64,000 bases of DNA from Verrucomicrobiales bacterium (GCA_016795385.1 JAEUHI010000011.1:62001-126000); one strand, 5' to 3'; numbered from the stretch's first letter, positions 52,079-61,609 are shown. Translations and numbers: made by a program. The notes: generated by a model not told the origin, from the letters alone.

Positions 52079-53938
52079 ATGATCGACAAGGAGCCCCTCT
52101 ATGCCCGACTCGAGGAATTCCCGGAGGACTGGGAAAACCGGATCGCTCTGATCGAGATCGCGATCCGCGAAGACGATCCTGCCGCCGCGAAGCGCCTCGT
52201 GCGCGCTTCCCCGGCCCACGTGGCGACGCCGCCGGAGATCCAGATCAGGCTCCACGCCCTGCTCACCCGGGGAAAAGCCGCCCTCGATCCCCTTCCTTCA
52301 CCCCCGGAGCCCATGCCGGCGGCAGTGGATCCCGAAGTGACGGCGCCTACTCCGCCCCGGGAACCGGATCCGTCTACGCTCACCGCAACACCGTCGGCGG
52401 ATGCAGGGGGCGGGCTTGCTGCCCTTGTCGAATCCGACAGAACCCCGCCATTGAGACAGCGTCAGGATCAGCCGATCTCCTCCCGCACCCATCGCGGGAA
52501 GTCGTCCGCCGCCCCTACCCTCGTCCGCCCGCCGGCCCGCGACAAATGGGCCGATTACGATGGAGGCCTTGAACTCGTGCCCCTCGAGGTTCCCGAAAGA
52601 ATCGAGAAACCCTCCTCCGCCCCCGAGCGGATGTCGGCGCTATCGCTCGCGATCATCGCCCATTTTGTCCTGCTCATCGCCCTCAGCGTCGTGGTCGTGA
52701 GCGTGCATCGACCCGAGCCGCCGCAACTCGTCGTCTCCGTCGTGCACGAGCGCGAGGCAGAACTCGTCACGCCGCGCATCACCCGGCCCACGCCCGAGGT
52801 GCGGCCTTCCGCGGCCTCGGCACAATCCGTCGACGTCATCACCTCCCTCTCGACCTCCTCGAATTTCAATGTGCCCGACGTCGAGACTCCTTCCGACACC
52901 CTCCTCGCCACGACCCTGCCCGGCGTCGCGCCCTCCGGCAGCGGGATGAGCTTTTCCACCGCTGCGGTCGACAGCTCGGACGTCAATTTCTTCGGCCTCT
53001 CGGGCAGCGGCCGAAAGATCGTCTTCATCATCGACGCCACCCCCGAGATGCTCGTCGATGAAAAAGGCGGCATGAGCGCCTACAACAAGGTGAAGGACGA
53101 GGTCGGCATCATGCTCGCGAACCTGAACCGCGGCACCCATTTCAACCTGCTGCTCTATCAGGGCAAGGAAGTCGTCGCCTTCCGTCCCGAAATGGTGCCA
53201 GGCCTGCCCTCGAACCTGCGCCAGGCCATCGAATGGCTCGATCCCCTCAACCGCGACTATGGAGCCCTCGGGCTGCGGGGCGATTTCGGAACCCCCGTCG
53301 AAGTCAGCACGAATGAGAAACTGCCCATCGCCGCCGTCGATGTCGCGCACTATACGAAAGCGGTGCAGAAGGCGCTCGAATGGCAGGCCAGCGCGATCTT
53401 TTGCATCACGGCGGGCTACCGGGGCATGGCGCGCGCGCCAACTCCGGAGATGTTGGAAAAGATGTCGAAGATGCCTCCCGCTGATCCCGGCACTGTCGAT
53501 CCACGCGAGCAGGAGGCCTGGCAAAAAGCCGTCGCCAAAACCCGTGAATGGCTCGAAAAAGAAAACGCGGCGCGAAGGGAAAAAGGCCTCGATCCCAAGG
53601 TGGTGACCAATTTCGGCCAGCTCGTGCGCGAGATCACCGGAGCGACTCCACCGCAGCGCCGGGGCGGCAACGACGGGGGCAATGAGATGCCCGGAATGCC
53701 CGATGTCACGCCGGAAGACATCGAGCGACAGGTGGACCTGCTCGTGAAATGGCAATTCAAGGAACAGGGCCACGAGGAACCGAGCGTTCATATGGTCCTG
53801 TTCCTCGGCGAAGAGGAAGAGATCGCCGATGAGGAGGAGGATCACTTCAAGAACCTCGTTCGCAAAAACCGCGGCAAACTGAAGATCCTCCGTGGACTCG
53901 CCGCGTTGAAAAACGTGACCGGCGCGGGATCGGAGTGA
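52079..53938 (+). CDS. Single-pass membrane protein with vWA-like domain
   Basis: A 619-residue protein. Residues 1-70 are helical (TPR-like), 70-170 are Pro/Ser-rich, a transmembrane helix lies near 183-203 (ALSLAIIAHFVLLIALSVVVV), then an extracytoplasmic linker and a vWA-like domain from about 310 (GRKIVFIIDATPEMLVDEKG; GTHFNLLLYQGKEVVAFRPE). The MIDAS DxSxS has become DATPE, so metal binding is doubtful. The C-terminal part is charged with Glu/Asp runs. The start is the ATG at 52079; a longer frame inside the sigma gene on the other strand is not real. Divergent from the sigma/kinase pair, suggesting coregulation. Confidence 0.75.
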   Translation: MIDKEPLYARLEEFPEDWENRIALIEIAIREDDPAAAKRLVRASPAHVATPPEIQIRLHALLTRGKAALDPLPSPPEPMPAAVDPEVTAPTPPREPDPSTLTATPSADAGGGLAALVESDRTPPLRQRQDQPISSRTHRGKSSAAPTLVRPPARDKWADYDGGLELVPLEVPERIEKPSSAPERMSALSLAIIAHFVLLIALSVVVVSVHRPEPPQLVVSVVHEREAELVTPRITRPTPEVRPSAASAQSVDVITSLSTSSNFNVPDVETPSDTLLATTLPGVAPSGSGMSFSTAAVDSSDVNFFGLSGSGRKIVFIIDATPEMLVDEKGGMSAYNKVKDEVGIMLANLNRGTHFNLLLYQGKEVVAFRPEMVPGLPSNLRQAIEWLDPLNRDYGALGLRGDFGTPVEVSTNEKLPIAAVDVAHYTKAVQKALEWQASAIFCITAGYRGMARAPTPEMLEKMSKMPPADPGTVDPREQEAWQKAVAKTREWLEKENAARREKGLDPKVVTNFGQLVREITGATPPQRRGGNDGGNEMPGMPDVTPEDIERQVDLLVKWQFKEQGHEEPSVHMVLFLGEEEEIADEEEDHFKNLVRKNRGKLKILRGLAALKNVTGAGSE

Positions 53939-53960
53939 TCTGCCTTACCCTCTTCACTTC

Positions 53961-55439
53961 ATGACCAGACCCTCTTGGATCACCGCCCTGCTCGCGGTTT
54001 GCACCTCCCTCTCCGCCGCGGAGAAGCCCAACGTCCTCCTCCTTCTCGTCGACGACCTCAAACCCGCGCTCGGATGCTACGGTGATCCCCATGCGAAGAC
54101 GCCGAATCTCGACGCCCTCGCCTCGCGGGGGATGCGTTTCGACCTCGCCTACTGCAATCAGGCGGTCTGCGCGCCCTCGCGATTTCACCTGATGTTGGGA
54201 TCGCACTCGACCTCGACGGGACTCTTCGGACTCGGGGACCAACTCCGGGAAAAATGGCCCGACGCGGTGACCCTGCCCCAGCATTTTGCGAAACACGGCG
54301 GTTACCGCACCGAGTCGATCGGCAAGGTCTTCCACGTCGGCCACGGCAACGAGGGAGACCCGTCCTCCTTCACCGTGCCACCCTTCAAGGACAAGGTCAT
54401 CGAATACCTCGATCCCGCGAGCACCCACGGAGGACAATTGACGCGCGAGGAAGCACTCTTCACGAACCAGCGCCTCGACGAGATCCCGTCGCTCCCCCGC
54501 GGCGCGGCCTGGGAATCGCCCGATGTTCCCGACGAGGCCTACGCCGATGGACGCGTCGCGAACGAAGCGGTGAAACGGCTCGGCGAGGCGAAAACGAGGC
54601 GCGAAAAGGAAGGCACTCCCTTTTTCATGGCCGTGGGTTTCGTCCGGCCGCACCTGCCCTTTTCAGCACCTAAAAGGTATTGGGATCTCCACGATCCCGC
54701 GACCCTGCCATTACCAGAAAAGGAAACGCCACCGATCGATTCGCCGCCCGTCGCGAACAAGGTCGGCGGAGAGATCGCCGCCTATGATCCCGTGCCGGTG
54801 AAGACGCCGGGAGCGAAATTTCCCGAAGAACTGAAACGGAATCTCATCCACGGCTACTACGCGGGCACGAGCTATGTCGATGCCCAGATTGGGAAGGTGC
54901 TCGCCGCGCTTGATGATCTGGGCCTCGATGAGAACACGATCGTCGTCCTCTGGGGGGATCACGGCTTCCACCTCGGCGACCACGGAATCTGGACGAAACA
55001 CACGAACTACGAGCAGGCCACGCGGATTCCCCTCGTGATCGTCGCTCCGGGGCTCACCGAGGCGGGATCGTCGAGCCGACAGCCCTGTGGCACGGTCGAT
55101 CTGTTCCCGACCCTCGCCGAGCTCGCCGGATTGCCCGCCCCAACCGGCCCCCAGCCCATCGATGGACTCAGCCTCGTGCCGGTCCTCCGCGATCCGGAGG
55201 CACGCGTGCGCGACCATACCTTCCACTGTTTCCCCAAGGCGAAACTCGGCCGCGCCATCCGCACGGAGCGCTACCGACTCGTCGAGTGGAAGGAGACGGA
55301 TAAGCCGGACTCCGCCCCGGTCTGGGAACTTTACGATCTCATCGAGGATCCTGACGAAACGAGAAATCTGGCGCGGGATCGTCCCGGAGTCATCGCGGAG
55401 CTGCGGGCGATGCTGGCGGGGCACGGTGAGAGCCGTTAG
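53961..55439 (+). CDS. Secreted sulfatase (iduronate-2-sulfatase-like)
   Basis: A 492-residue exported sulfatase: signal peptide (LLAVCTSLSAA), metal-binding NVLLLLVDDLKPALGCYG, formylglycine signature CAPSRFHLMLGS with its Cys near residue 69, VGFVRPHLPFSAPKRYWD and VVLWGDHGFHLGDHGIWTKH near 330. The GDHGFHLGDH stretch and DDLKPALG are typical of iduronate-2-sulfatase-like proteins of Planctomycetes/Verrucomicrobia. It lies 23 bases after the vWA gene, perhaps in one operon. It needs formylglycine maturation in the cell. Confidence 0.9.
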   Translation: MTRPSWITALLAVCTSLSAAEKPNVLLLLVDDLKPALGCYGDPHAKTPNLDALASRGMRFDLAYCNQAVCAPSRFHLMLGSHSTSTGLFGLGDQLREKWPDAVTLPQHFAKHGGYRTESIGKVFHVGHGNEGDPSSFTVPPFKDKVIEYLDPASTHGGQLTREEALFTNQRLDEIPSLPRGAAWESPDVPDEAYADGRVANEAVKRLGEAKTRREKEGTPFFMAVGFVRPHLPFSAPKRYWDLHDPATLPLPEKETPPIDSPPVANKVGGEIAAYDPVPVKTPGAKFPEELKRNLIHGYYAGTSYVDAQIGKVLAALDDLGLDENTIVVLWGDHGFHLGDHGIWTKHTNYEQATRIPLVIVAPGLTEAGSSSRQPCGTVDLFPTLAELAGLPAPTGPQPIDGLSLVPVLRDPEARVRDHTFHCFPKAKLGRAIRTERYRLVEWKETDKPDSAPVWELYDLIEDPDETRNLARDRPGVIAELRAMLAGHGESR

Positions 55440-55498
55440 GATTCTTTGACTAATTGCATACCCGGGCATGAGACGGGTCACGGCTCCGACCTTACACC

Positions 55499-56032
55499 TT
55501 ACTTTGGTTCATCCGAGCGCGCGGATTCGCGAAATCGATCGGCGAATTCAATCCAATCGCGATCCACGGACAAACCTTCGCGCTCCACGACCCGGCGCAG
55601 GACCTTCATGAACGAATAGTTCGGCTGATACCGCGTCCCTCCATGCCGATCCCACTCAATCAGATCGCACTCGAAGCAGATCACCAGCCGGTTGATCGTT
55701 CCATCCATCAACAAGAATTCAATGGTGTGGTGCGGACTGATCTTGCACATGTTCGGCACCGGGACCGGAGCAACGGGCAAGCGTTTGGAATCTTCCAAAA
55801 AACGGTCGCGACTCTCTCCGGAAAGAGCCACTGAACGATACACAAGCTCCCCGCGAGTGTATTGCTCCGACTCCCACTCGCTGGAATGCTCGATCAGACG
55901 AATTTCTTTCGAGTTCGCGACCGTCGAAATGAGCTTTGATCGCAGTGAGATCGATGGATAGACGAGAAACCCCACCGGCAACACGAGAACAGCAGCTATG
56001 ATGGCGATAGGCGTGAGCTTGCGCTTTTTCAT
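55499..56032 (-). CDS. Hypothetical protein with N-terminal membrane helix
   Basis: A 177-residue protein with an N-terminal membrane helix or signal anchor (KLTPIAIIAAVLVLPVGFLVY) and a soluble remainder of about 150 residues containing four Cys-poor but charged beta/alpha segments (IRLIEHSSEWESEQYTRGEL, TIEFLLMDGTINRLVICF). Lower GC than the neighbours. I recognise no family. It is followed on the same strand by the glycosidase-like gene 43 bases downstream of its stop direction. Confidence 0.65.
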   Translation of the reverse strand: MKKRKLTPIAIIAAVLVLPVGFLVYPSISLRSKLISTVANSKEIRLIEHSSEWESEQYTRGELVYRSVALSGESRDRFLEDSKRLPVAPVPVPNMCKISPHHTIEFLLMDGTINRLVICFECDLIEWDRHGGTRYQPNYSFMKVLRRVVEREGLSVDRDWIEFADRFRESARSDEPK

Positions 56033-56075
56033 GATTCCGTGTGACGTTTAGTGGGAAATACGTCCGGAGTCGATG

Positions 56076-57245
56076 CTATTCGATCCACTCCAGCGCAGCG
56101 TGGCGGAACGCCTCGTCGACCTCCGGTCCCGGGGTTTTGCCCTCATACCACTGGCGTGCCCGGGCGTAGAAGGAGCGATGGGTCTCGTAGATCGGCTGCT
56201 TCACGCCCTGATCGTCGATCATCCAGAAGCCGCGGTGTGTGCCATCGGCATCGAGTTCGTTGTTGTAGAGCTGCCAGTAGAGGATGAAGGGACACCCCCA
56301 TTCCAATCCGGCGCGGATCACGGTGAGGCTGCGGGACTTTTGTTCCTCCGGAGAGTTCTTCACTTCGCCGTCTTTCCGGACCCAGAATCCATATTCTCCG
56401 ATGAAGACGCGACGCCGCCCTTCTAGCGCGGGCTTGGCTTTCAATTGGCTCTGGAGATAATCGAGAACGCGCTTCAACCGTTCGGGATCGGACTGGCTGT
56501 CGTAGGCGGAATAGGAGACGAAGTCGATGTCGACCTGCGGCAGCACGGTATTGGCAAGACTCGGACGATTTTCCAACAAGGAGATGGTGGGATGATTCAC
56601 CTCCGTGTAGTGCCAGACCTCGACGTCGTGATGAGGCGTGTCCCTTTTGGCATCATCGACGGCCTGTTGCCGGATCTTGAGCCAATCGGTGAAACCACGG
56701 ACGCGTGCGTCGTCCGACATCGCGGCATCGCCCGCTTTCCCGATCCCATCAGGACGCAGCATGTTGTCTCCCTCCCAATGCCCCAGGTAGAAGCGCTTGC
56801 CGGTTCCATCAAAGGCCTTCAGCAGGTGGACGGAAAGTTCATACACCTGGCGATACTCGCGGACCGCCTGCTCCGGGTCGAGCCCCTTTGCCCACGCACC
56901 TTCTTCGCGGGCGTCGACCCACATGAGGAAGTCGCGGAACGGCATTCCGAGCACCCGGAGATAAGACGGATCTTTGCGGACGAGATCGGCGACGCTATGG
57001 ATTTCGGCATGCCCCTTCGGCACGCGCAAGGCGAACTTGAAGCTCGAAGCCCCCAGCTCCGCGACGACTTCGGCGGTTTCGACGAGGGCGGGTTCTTCGG
57101 TGAACTGGTACTTTCCTCCAATGGCTTGGACGCCGAGCACGAGATTCGGTGTCGTGATCTTTCCCTGCGCCAAAGCGCAAGGCAGCACCGGGGCTGATCC
57201 GGTGGCGAGAGCGACGATCGTCATCTGTTGGAGCAGTCGATTCAT
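56076..57245 (-). CDS. Exported TIM-barrel glycosidase-like protein
   Basis: A 389-residue protein with a signal peptide (MTIVALATGSAPVLPCALAQ). Features suggest a clan GH-A-type glycoside hydrolase: SSFKFALRV, RFYLGHWEGDNML, VWHYTEVNHPTISL with a candidate acid/base Glu near residue 217, YSAYDSQSDP, and RRVFIGEYGFWVR with a candidate nucleophile Glu near 288, then PFILYWQLYNNE. The two Glu are in the order expected for retaining enzymes. No exact family is assigned, so the substrate is unknown. The start is the ATG at 57245. Confidence 0.68.
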   Translation of the reverse strand: MNRLLQQMTIVALATGSAPVLPCALAQGKITTPNLVLGVQAIGGKYQFTEEPALVETAEVVAELGASSFKFALRVPKGHAEIHSVADLVRKDPSYLRVLGMPFRDFLMWVDAREEGAWAKGLDPEQAVREYRQVYELSVHLLKAFDGTGKRFYLGHWEGDNMLRPDGIGKAGDAAMSDDARVRGFTDWLKIRQQAVDDAKRDTPHHDVEVWHYTEVNHPTISLLENRPSLANTVLPQVDIDFVSYSAYDSQSDPERLKRVLDYLQSQLKAKPALEGRRRVFIGEYGFWVRKDGEVKNSPEEQKSRSLTVIRAGLEWGCPFILYWQLYNNELDADGTHRGFWMIDDQGVKQPIYETHRSFYARARQWYEGKTPGPEVDEAFRHAALEWIE

Positions 57246-57377
57246 GGATGGTGAATCTTAGCACCGATCCGTCGGGAACATGGCCCAAAGATCCGGGGGC
57301 GGTCCCCTCCCCTCATCATGCCGCATTTTCCGCTTCGCAGATCGAGGGTCAGCGATCAGAGTCGGAGGTGATCTCAC

Positions 57378-58160
57378 ATGAAACTCTCTGGTAAAATCGC
57401 TCTCGTCACCGGGGCCGGACGCGGCATCGGGAAAGGTTGTGCCCTCGCCCTCGCGGAGGCCGGGGCCGACGTGATCCTCAACGACCGTCCCGGCAGTCCG
57501 GACCTCCAGACCGCGGCGGAGGAAATCCGCGCCCTCGGTCGGAAGGTATGGGCGGTGGAGTCGGATATCTTTTCGCGGCATGGATGTGAAAGCCTCTTCG
57601 CCACCGCGCTCGAGCAAGCAGACCGGATCGACATCCTTGTCAGCAATCCTGCTTTCAGCCGTCGCGGCGATTTTCTCGATTACGATCCCGACCTCTTCGA
57701 AAAAACGCTCCAAGGCACCCTCACGAGCGGCTTCCACCTCAGCCAACTCGCAGGAAGGCATTTCGCGGAGCGCGGTGGCGGCGGCAAGATCGTTTACATT
57801 TCCTCGGTCCACGGCACCCTCCCCTTCCCCCGGGCGGCGGCCTACAATGCGGCCAAGGCGGGACTCGAGCACCTCATGCGCACCGTCGCCGGGGAATTGA
57901 TCGGGCTGCGCGTGAACGTGAACGCGATCGCCCCCGGCTGGATCGATACGCCCGGTGAACGCGAGGTGTTTTCCGGACAGGTGATCGACGAGGCGGGCAA
58001 GGAGATCCCGTGGGGACGCCTCGGACTGCCCGCCGACATCGGCAAAGCGGCGGTGTTTCTTTGCTCGGATGACGCGGACTACATCACCGCCGAGGTGCTG
58101 ACGGTCGATGGCGGCATCCGTTTGAAGGGATTTTTGAATCACCAGCCGCCCAAGACCTGA
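57378..58160 (+). CDS. Short-chain dehydrogenase/reductase
   Basis: A 260-residue classical SDR: TGAGRGIGKG near residue 12, LVSNPAFSRRGD (replaces NNAG), ISSVHGT, catalytic YNAAK near 155 and PGWIDTPGE. It is preceded by an unusually good Shine-Dalgarno (GGAGGTGAT, 57370) for this genome, 7-8 bases before the ATG. NAD(P) binding is clear; the substrate is unknown. It lies 113 bases upstream of a GntR regulator that may control it. Confidence 0.9.
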   Translation: MKLSGKIALVTGAGRGIGKGCALALAEAGADVILNDRPGSPDLQTAAEEIRALGRKVWAVESDIFSRHGCESLFATALEQADRIDILVSNPAFSRRGDFLDYDPDLFEKTLQGTLTSGFHLSQLAGRHFAERGGGGKIVYISSVHGTLPFPRAAAYNAAKAGLEHLMRTVAGELIGLRVNVNAIAPGWIDTPGEREVFSGQVIDEAGKEIPWGRLGLPADIGKAAVFLCSDDADYITAEVLTVDGGIRLKGFLNHQPPKT

Positions 58161-58272
58161 GTCCTCTCCGGGAAAATTGAGATTGCACGGACTCGTGGCG
58201 GGTTTTTACTGCCCCGCTGCGGAGCGGTAGCCGCTCGGGAGCGTATCCTGCATATCCTTCATTCTCCTGTCG

Positions 58273-58956
58273 ATGACCTCCTCCCCCACCTCCACCACGG
58301 CCCGATCGGGCGGCAAACGCTTGGTCGTGCGAGGGCTCCTGGCAGGACTCTTGCGCGGCGAATGGGAGGGCGGAGCACGCCTCACCGAGGCGGAGGCGGT
58401 GGCTCGCTTCGGAGTGAGCCGCACTCCGGTCCGGGAGGCCCTGTTGGAACTGCAGGGGCTGGGATTTGTGGAATTGCGCCGGAATTGCGGGGCGATTTTC
58501 CTGCCCTTTGGTCCCGAGGAACTTCGCGAGGTCTACGCGGTGCGTTGTTTGCTCGAGGCTGAGGCGACACGCCTCGCCGCCGGGAAAATCAGTCCGGAGA
58601 CGCTCGATTCCTTGCTGGCGGTCTTCACGGGGATCCGCGAGTCCGGCGGAGTCGATCCCGATTGGCAGCACGATCGTACCCTCCACCGCGTCATTGCCGA
58701 AGCGTCGGGCAATCGCCGACTCTACGCCGAGATCGCCCGGTATGGCGACGTCGTGCAGACGGTGCGTGAAATCGTGGGCGGACAGGACTACGGGATCCAC
58801 GAAACAACGGCCGACGAGCACCTCGACATCCTCGCCGCCCTCGCCCGCTTCGACGCGGAGCGCGCCGCCGAAGCGATGCGGAAACACCTCGCCCAGGCCT
58901 CGGACTCCGCCGCCGAGGCGGTGGGGCGGATGCGCTCGATGCGAGCGCGGGATTGA
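58273..58956 (+). CDS. GntR-family transcriptional regulator (FCD type)
   Basis: A 227-residue DNA-binding regulator: winged-helix HTH about residues 15-80 (LTEAEAVARFGVSRTPVREA, then LLELQGLGFVEL), and an FCD ligand-binding domain at 85-215 (LREVYAVRCLLEAEATRLAA, FDAERAAEAMRKHLAQ). FCD regulators respond to small acids such as lactate or pyruvate. It sits between the SDR gene and aroD, on the same strand. Confidence 0.9.
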   Translation: MTSSPTSTTARSGGKRLVVRGLLAGLLRGEWEGGARLTEAEAVARFGVSRTPVREALLELQGLGFVELRRNCGAIFLPFGPEELREVYAVRCLLEAEATRLAAGKISPETLDSLLAVFTGIRESGGVDPDWQHDRTLHRVIAEASGNRRLYAEIARYGDVVQTVREIVGGQDYGIHETTADEHLDILAALARFDAERAAEAMRKHLAQASDSAAEAVGRMRSMRARD

Positions 58957-58986
58957 TTTTCTGCCGATCCGGCCTTTCCCTGTGTC

Positions 58987-59673
58987 GTGCACCCCGATCT
59001 TTCCAGCCCCCGCGTCGTCGCGACGGTGACGCAAGCCGACGACCTCTCCTACCTCGCCCATGGCGGAGATCCCACCTGCGAAGTGCTGGAGTATCGTCTC
59101 GACAATCTCCTCCCGCACGAGGACGAGGCGGCTCTCGTCATGGCAGCCTCGCCGCGTCCGGTGTTGCTGACGGTGCGTGCGCCGATCGAGGGCGGTCATG
59201 GACAGCTCGACGCGCCAGGACGCCTGGCGATCTACCGGCGGCACCTCGCGAAAGCCACGCTCGTCGATACGGAAATCGGCTCGCTCGCACTGCCGGAGTT
59301 TTCGGGATTCGCCGACGAGGTTCACGCCGCGGGCGGACGACTCGTGGCCTCGTTCCATGATTTCCAGGGATTCCCCGGCCGCGAAACGATCGCCGATCAC
59401 CTCGCCGAAGCCTACGCCCGCGGAGCCGACATCGCGAAAGTGGCCGTGGTGGTGACGGAAATGAACGAGCTCTTCGACCTTGTCTCGCTCGTGGGTTATC
59501 ACCGCGCCAAAGGCCGCTTCATTTCCGCGATGGGCATGGGGGCGCTGGGGAAACTCTCGCGCCTCGTCCTCGCCAAAGCCGGCTCGTGCCTGAACTACGG
59601 TTATCTCCGTGTCCCGAACGCACCCGGCCAGTGGGAAGCGGCGGAATTGGGCGCTTTGTTAGGACGAATTTGA
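58987..59673 (+). CDS. aroD: 3-dehydroquinate dehydratase, type I
   Basis: Shikimate-pathway enzyme that dehydrates 3-dehydroquinate by Schiff-base catalysis. The 228-residue protein starts with GTG at 58987. Motifs: [11 protein letters not shown] with the Glu/Arg pair, VLLTVRAP, the His of VASFHDFQG and the Schiff-base Lys in DIAKVAVVV near 157, and [14 protein letters not shown] near 184. Type I enzymes have this Lys. It follows the GntR gene by 30 bases and is the only other shikimate-pathway gene in the window besides aroA. Confidence 0.92.
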   Translation: MHPDLSSPRVVATVTQADDLSYLAHGGDPTCEVLEYRLDNLLPHEDEAALVMAASPRPVLLTVRAPIEGGHGQLDAPGRLAIYRRHLAKATLVDTEIGSLALPEFSGFADEVHAAGGRLVASFHDFQGFPGRETIADHLAEAYARGADIAKVAVVVTEMNELFDLVSLVGYHRAKGRFISAMGMGALGKLSRLVLAKAGSCLNYGYLRVPNAPGQWEAAELGALLGRI

Positions 59674-59700
59674 CGCTCGCCCCCCTCTCGGGAGGAGAGA

Positions 59701-59753
59701 CCTTTTACCTTTTACCTTTTACCTTCCCACCTTTACAGCGGCCGCAGGCCGCT
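59701..59753. repeat. TTTTACC heptamer repeat with GC hairpin, copy 2
   Basis: Three TTTTACC units, then TTCCCACCTTTAC and a perfect 7-bp hairpin AGCGGCC/GGCCGCT (loop GCA) whose last base touches the stop of the HAD gene. Close in design to the element at 36349-36393, 23 kb away. Confidence 0.75.
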
Positions 59754-60631
59754 CAATGCGTGGGCGCGGCGACCGTGTTGTCCATGATCTCACGTCGCCG
59801 GGTCTCGACGATGCGCGAGGCGATCTCGAGAATGGTTTCCTCGAGGATGAGACGGAGGTGGCTGCCGGCCCGGTAATCCGCGGGAGCGATGTGTTTGATC
59901 CGGCCCGCCACACCGGAAAGCTGGAAGGCCTTGCGGAAGCTGATGCGGGTTTTGTCGTTCGGATTGTAGACGGCGATGCTGTGGCCGCCGAAGCGTTTCA
60001 TCACCGTGAAGCAGGGCACGTCGGTGGGTCCGTCGCCGAGGTAGATCATGTTCGGAAACGGAATCGGCCGGAGATGATCGGGCATGTGATCGTTCACATC
60101 CTCGGAGGGATCGAGCATGCCCTTGTTGATCCGGAAGAGATACTGCGTCTTCGCCGTGTGCGAGATGACGCGGCGCGGGAAGGAGATGCGCCCCGCGCTG
60201 TTCTCCGCGAACTCGCAGCCGAAGATCTCCTTGATGTGGGGCCGCAGACGGCTGCCCTGGATGAGGGCCTTGATCCCGCTCGAGACGATGTAGTGTTCGA
60301 TCTTCACTCCCATGGCGCGCTGCTCGTCGCTGAGAATGCCATCGAGCTCGGTGAACATGTCGGGCAGACCGGGGAAGAACTGGAGCCCCTTGCCGAGCTC
60401 CTCGAGATCGGCGTTGCTCGGCCCATCCATCTCGAGGTAGTCGATCATCGCCTTGAGGTAGGCGAGTTCGCTCTCGAAGCCCTGCTCTTCCACGAGAACC
60501 TTGCAGCGTTTCCAGAACTCGGCGGGATTGATGCCGAATTTCGGAAAGAGCACCTCATCCTGCATGTAGGTGGGGCTGAGGGTCTGGTCGTAGTCGTAAA
60601 CGATGCCGATGATGTTCTGCGGGGCGGCCAT
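59753..60631 (-). CDS. HAD-family hydrolase
   Basis: A 292-residue phosphatase-like protein of the HAD superfamily. Motif I (Asp-x-Asp) is GIVYDYDQTLSPTYMQ near residue 8; a motif II Ser/Thr lies in VSSGIKAL near 115; motif IV is IYLGDGPTDVPCF near 200. Start ATG 60631; upstream extension is doubtful. The cap insertion between motifs I and II (about 30-100) sets substrate choice but is not recognisable. Confidence 0.8.
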   Translation of the reverse strand: MAAPQNIIGIVYDYDQTLSPTYMQDEVLFPKFGINPAEFWKRCKVLVEEQGFESELAYLKAMIDYLEMDGPSNADLEELGKGLQFFPGLPDMFTELDGILSDEQRAMGVKIEHYIVSSGIKALIQGSRLRPHIKEIFGCEFAENSAGRISFPRRVISHTAKTQYLFRINKGMLDPSEDVNDHMPDHLRPIPFPNMIYLGDGPTDVPCFTVMKRFGGHSIAVYNPNDKTRISFRKAFQLSGVAGRIKHIAPADYRAGSHLRLILEETILEIASRIVETRRREIMDNTVAAPTH

Positions 60632-60718
60632 GATGCGGGAAAGGTTCCGTTTTCCGGCCCGCAAGGTAAGCTCCCCGGGGCGATGTGGAAACCGCTATCT
60701 TGGTGCGTTTGCAACCGT

Positions 60719-61609
60719 TCACCTTTCCAGCGAGCGAAGCGCCGATTCGAGATCGGGATAACGCCATTCGAACCCAAACGCCTTCATCACCGAGGGTTCG
60801 ACCCGCTGGCCATCGAGAAAGAGCCGCCCCATGCCGCCGGGGAGGCGCTTCAGGAGAAACGCCGGCACGGGAAACCAGGCCTTGCGACCGAGGACGCGGG
60901 CGTAGACGGAGGTGAATTCCCGGTTCGTCGCGGGATGCGGGGCCACGACATTCACGGCACCGTGGATCGAGGGATTCTCAACGCAGTCGGCGAAAATCCG
61001 CGCGACATCCTCGACGTGGATCCACGACATCCATTGCCGCCCCGAGCCGAGGCGACCGCCGAGGCCGAGACGGAAAATCGGCCGCAGCTTTTTCAGGAAT
61101 CCTCCATGCCCTAACACCAGACCGATGCGGGGATTCACCACCCGCACGCCGAGTTTTGCAGCTTTGGCCGAAGCGGCCTCCCAGTCGCGGCAGACGCGCG
61201 CGAGAAATCCGAATCCCACGTCGGCATCCTCTTCCATCCATTCATCGGCACGATCTCCGTAATATCCGATGGCCGAGGCGGAGACGAACACACCGGGACG
61301 ACGACTGCGGGTAATCGCGGCGATGGCCTCGACGAGATCCGAGGTCAGATCGACCCGGCTCTCGAGGATGCGGCGCTTGCGATCTTTCGTCCAGAGCGCC
61401 GAGATGGGTTCGCCGGCGAGGTGGATGAGGGCATCGAGATCGCCGAGATCCACTTCGCCCGCATCGGCGAGCGAGCGCATCTCATCCGCACCGTCCACGG
61501 AGCGGGCGGGATTCCGCGAAAAGGCGACCACGGACCAGCCGCGCCGCTTGCCTTCTCCGATGATGGCGGAGGCGAGAAAACCACTCGCTCCCGTGATGCC
61601 GACCTTCAT
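60719..61609 (-). CDS. TIGR01777-family NAD-dependent epimerase (YfcH-like)
   Basis: A 296-residue extended-SDR protein: MKVGITGASGFLASAIIG with the Rossmann motif, LIHLAGEPIS, GVFVSASAIGYYG and WISWIHVEDVA-type MSWIHVEDVARIFA near 205. This is the TIGR01777/SulA-YfcH family, often fused or near cell-division or sugar nucleotide genes; its substrate is unknown. It follows, on the same strand, 84 bases below the receiver-DHp gene. Confidence 0.88.
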   Translation of the reverse strand: MKVGITGASGFLASAIIGEGKRRGWSVVAFSRNPARSVDGADEMRSLADAGEVDLGDLDALIHLAGEPISALWTKDRKRRILESRVDLTSDLVEAIAAITRSRRPGVFVSASAIGYYGDRADEWMEEDADVGFGFLARVCRDWEAASAKAAKLGVRVVNPRIGLVLGHGGFLKKLRPIFRLGLGGRLGSGRQWMSWIHVEDVARIFADCVENPSIHGAVNVVAPHPATNREFTSVYARVLGRKAWFPVPAFLLKRLPGGMGRLFLDGQRVEPSVMKAFGFEWRYPDLESALRSLER

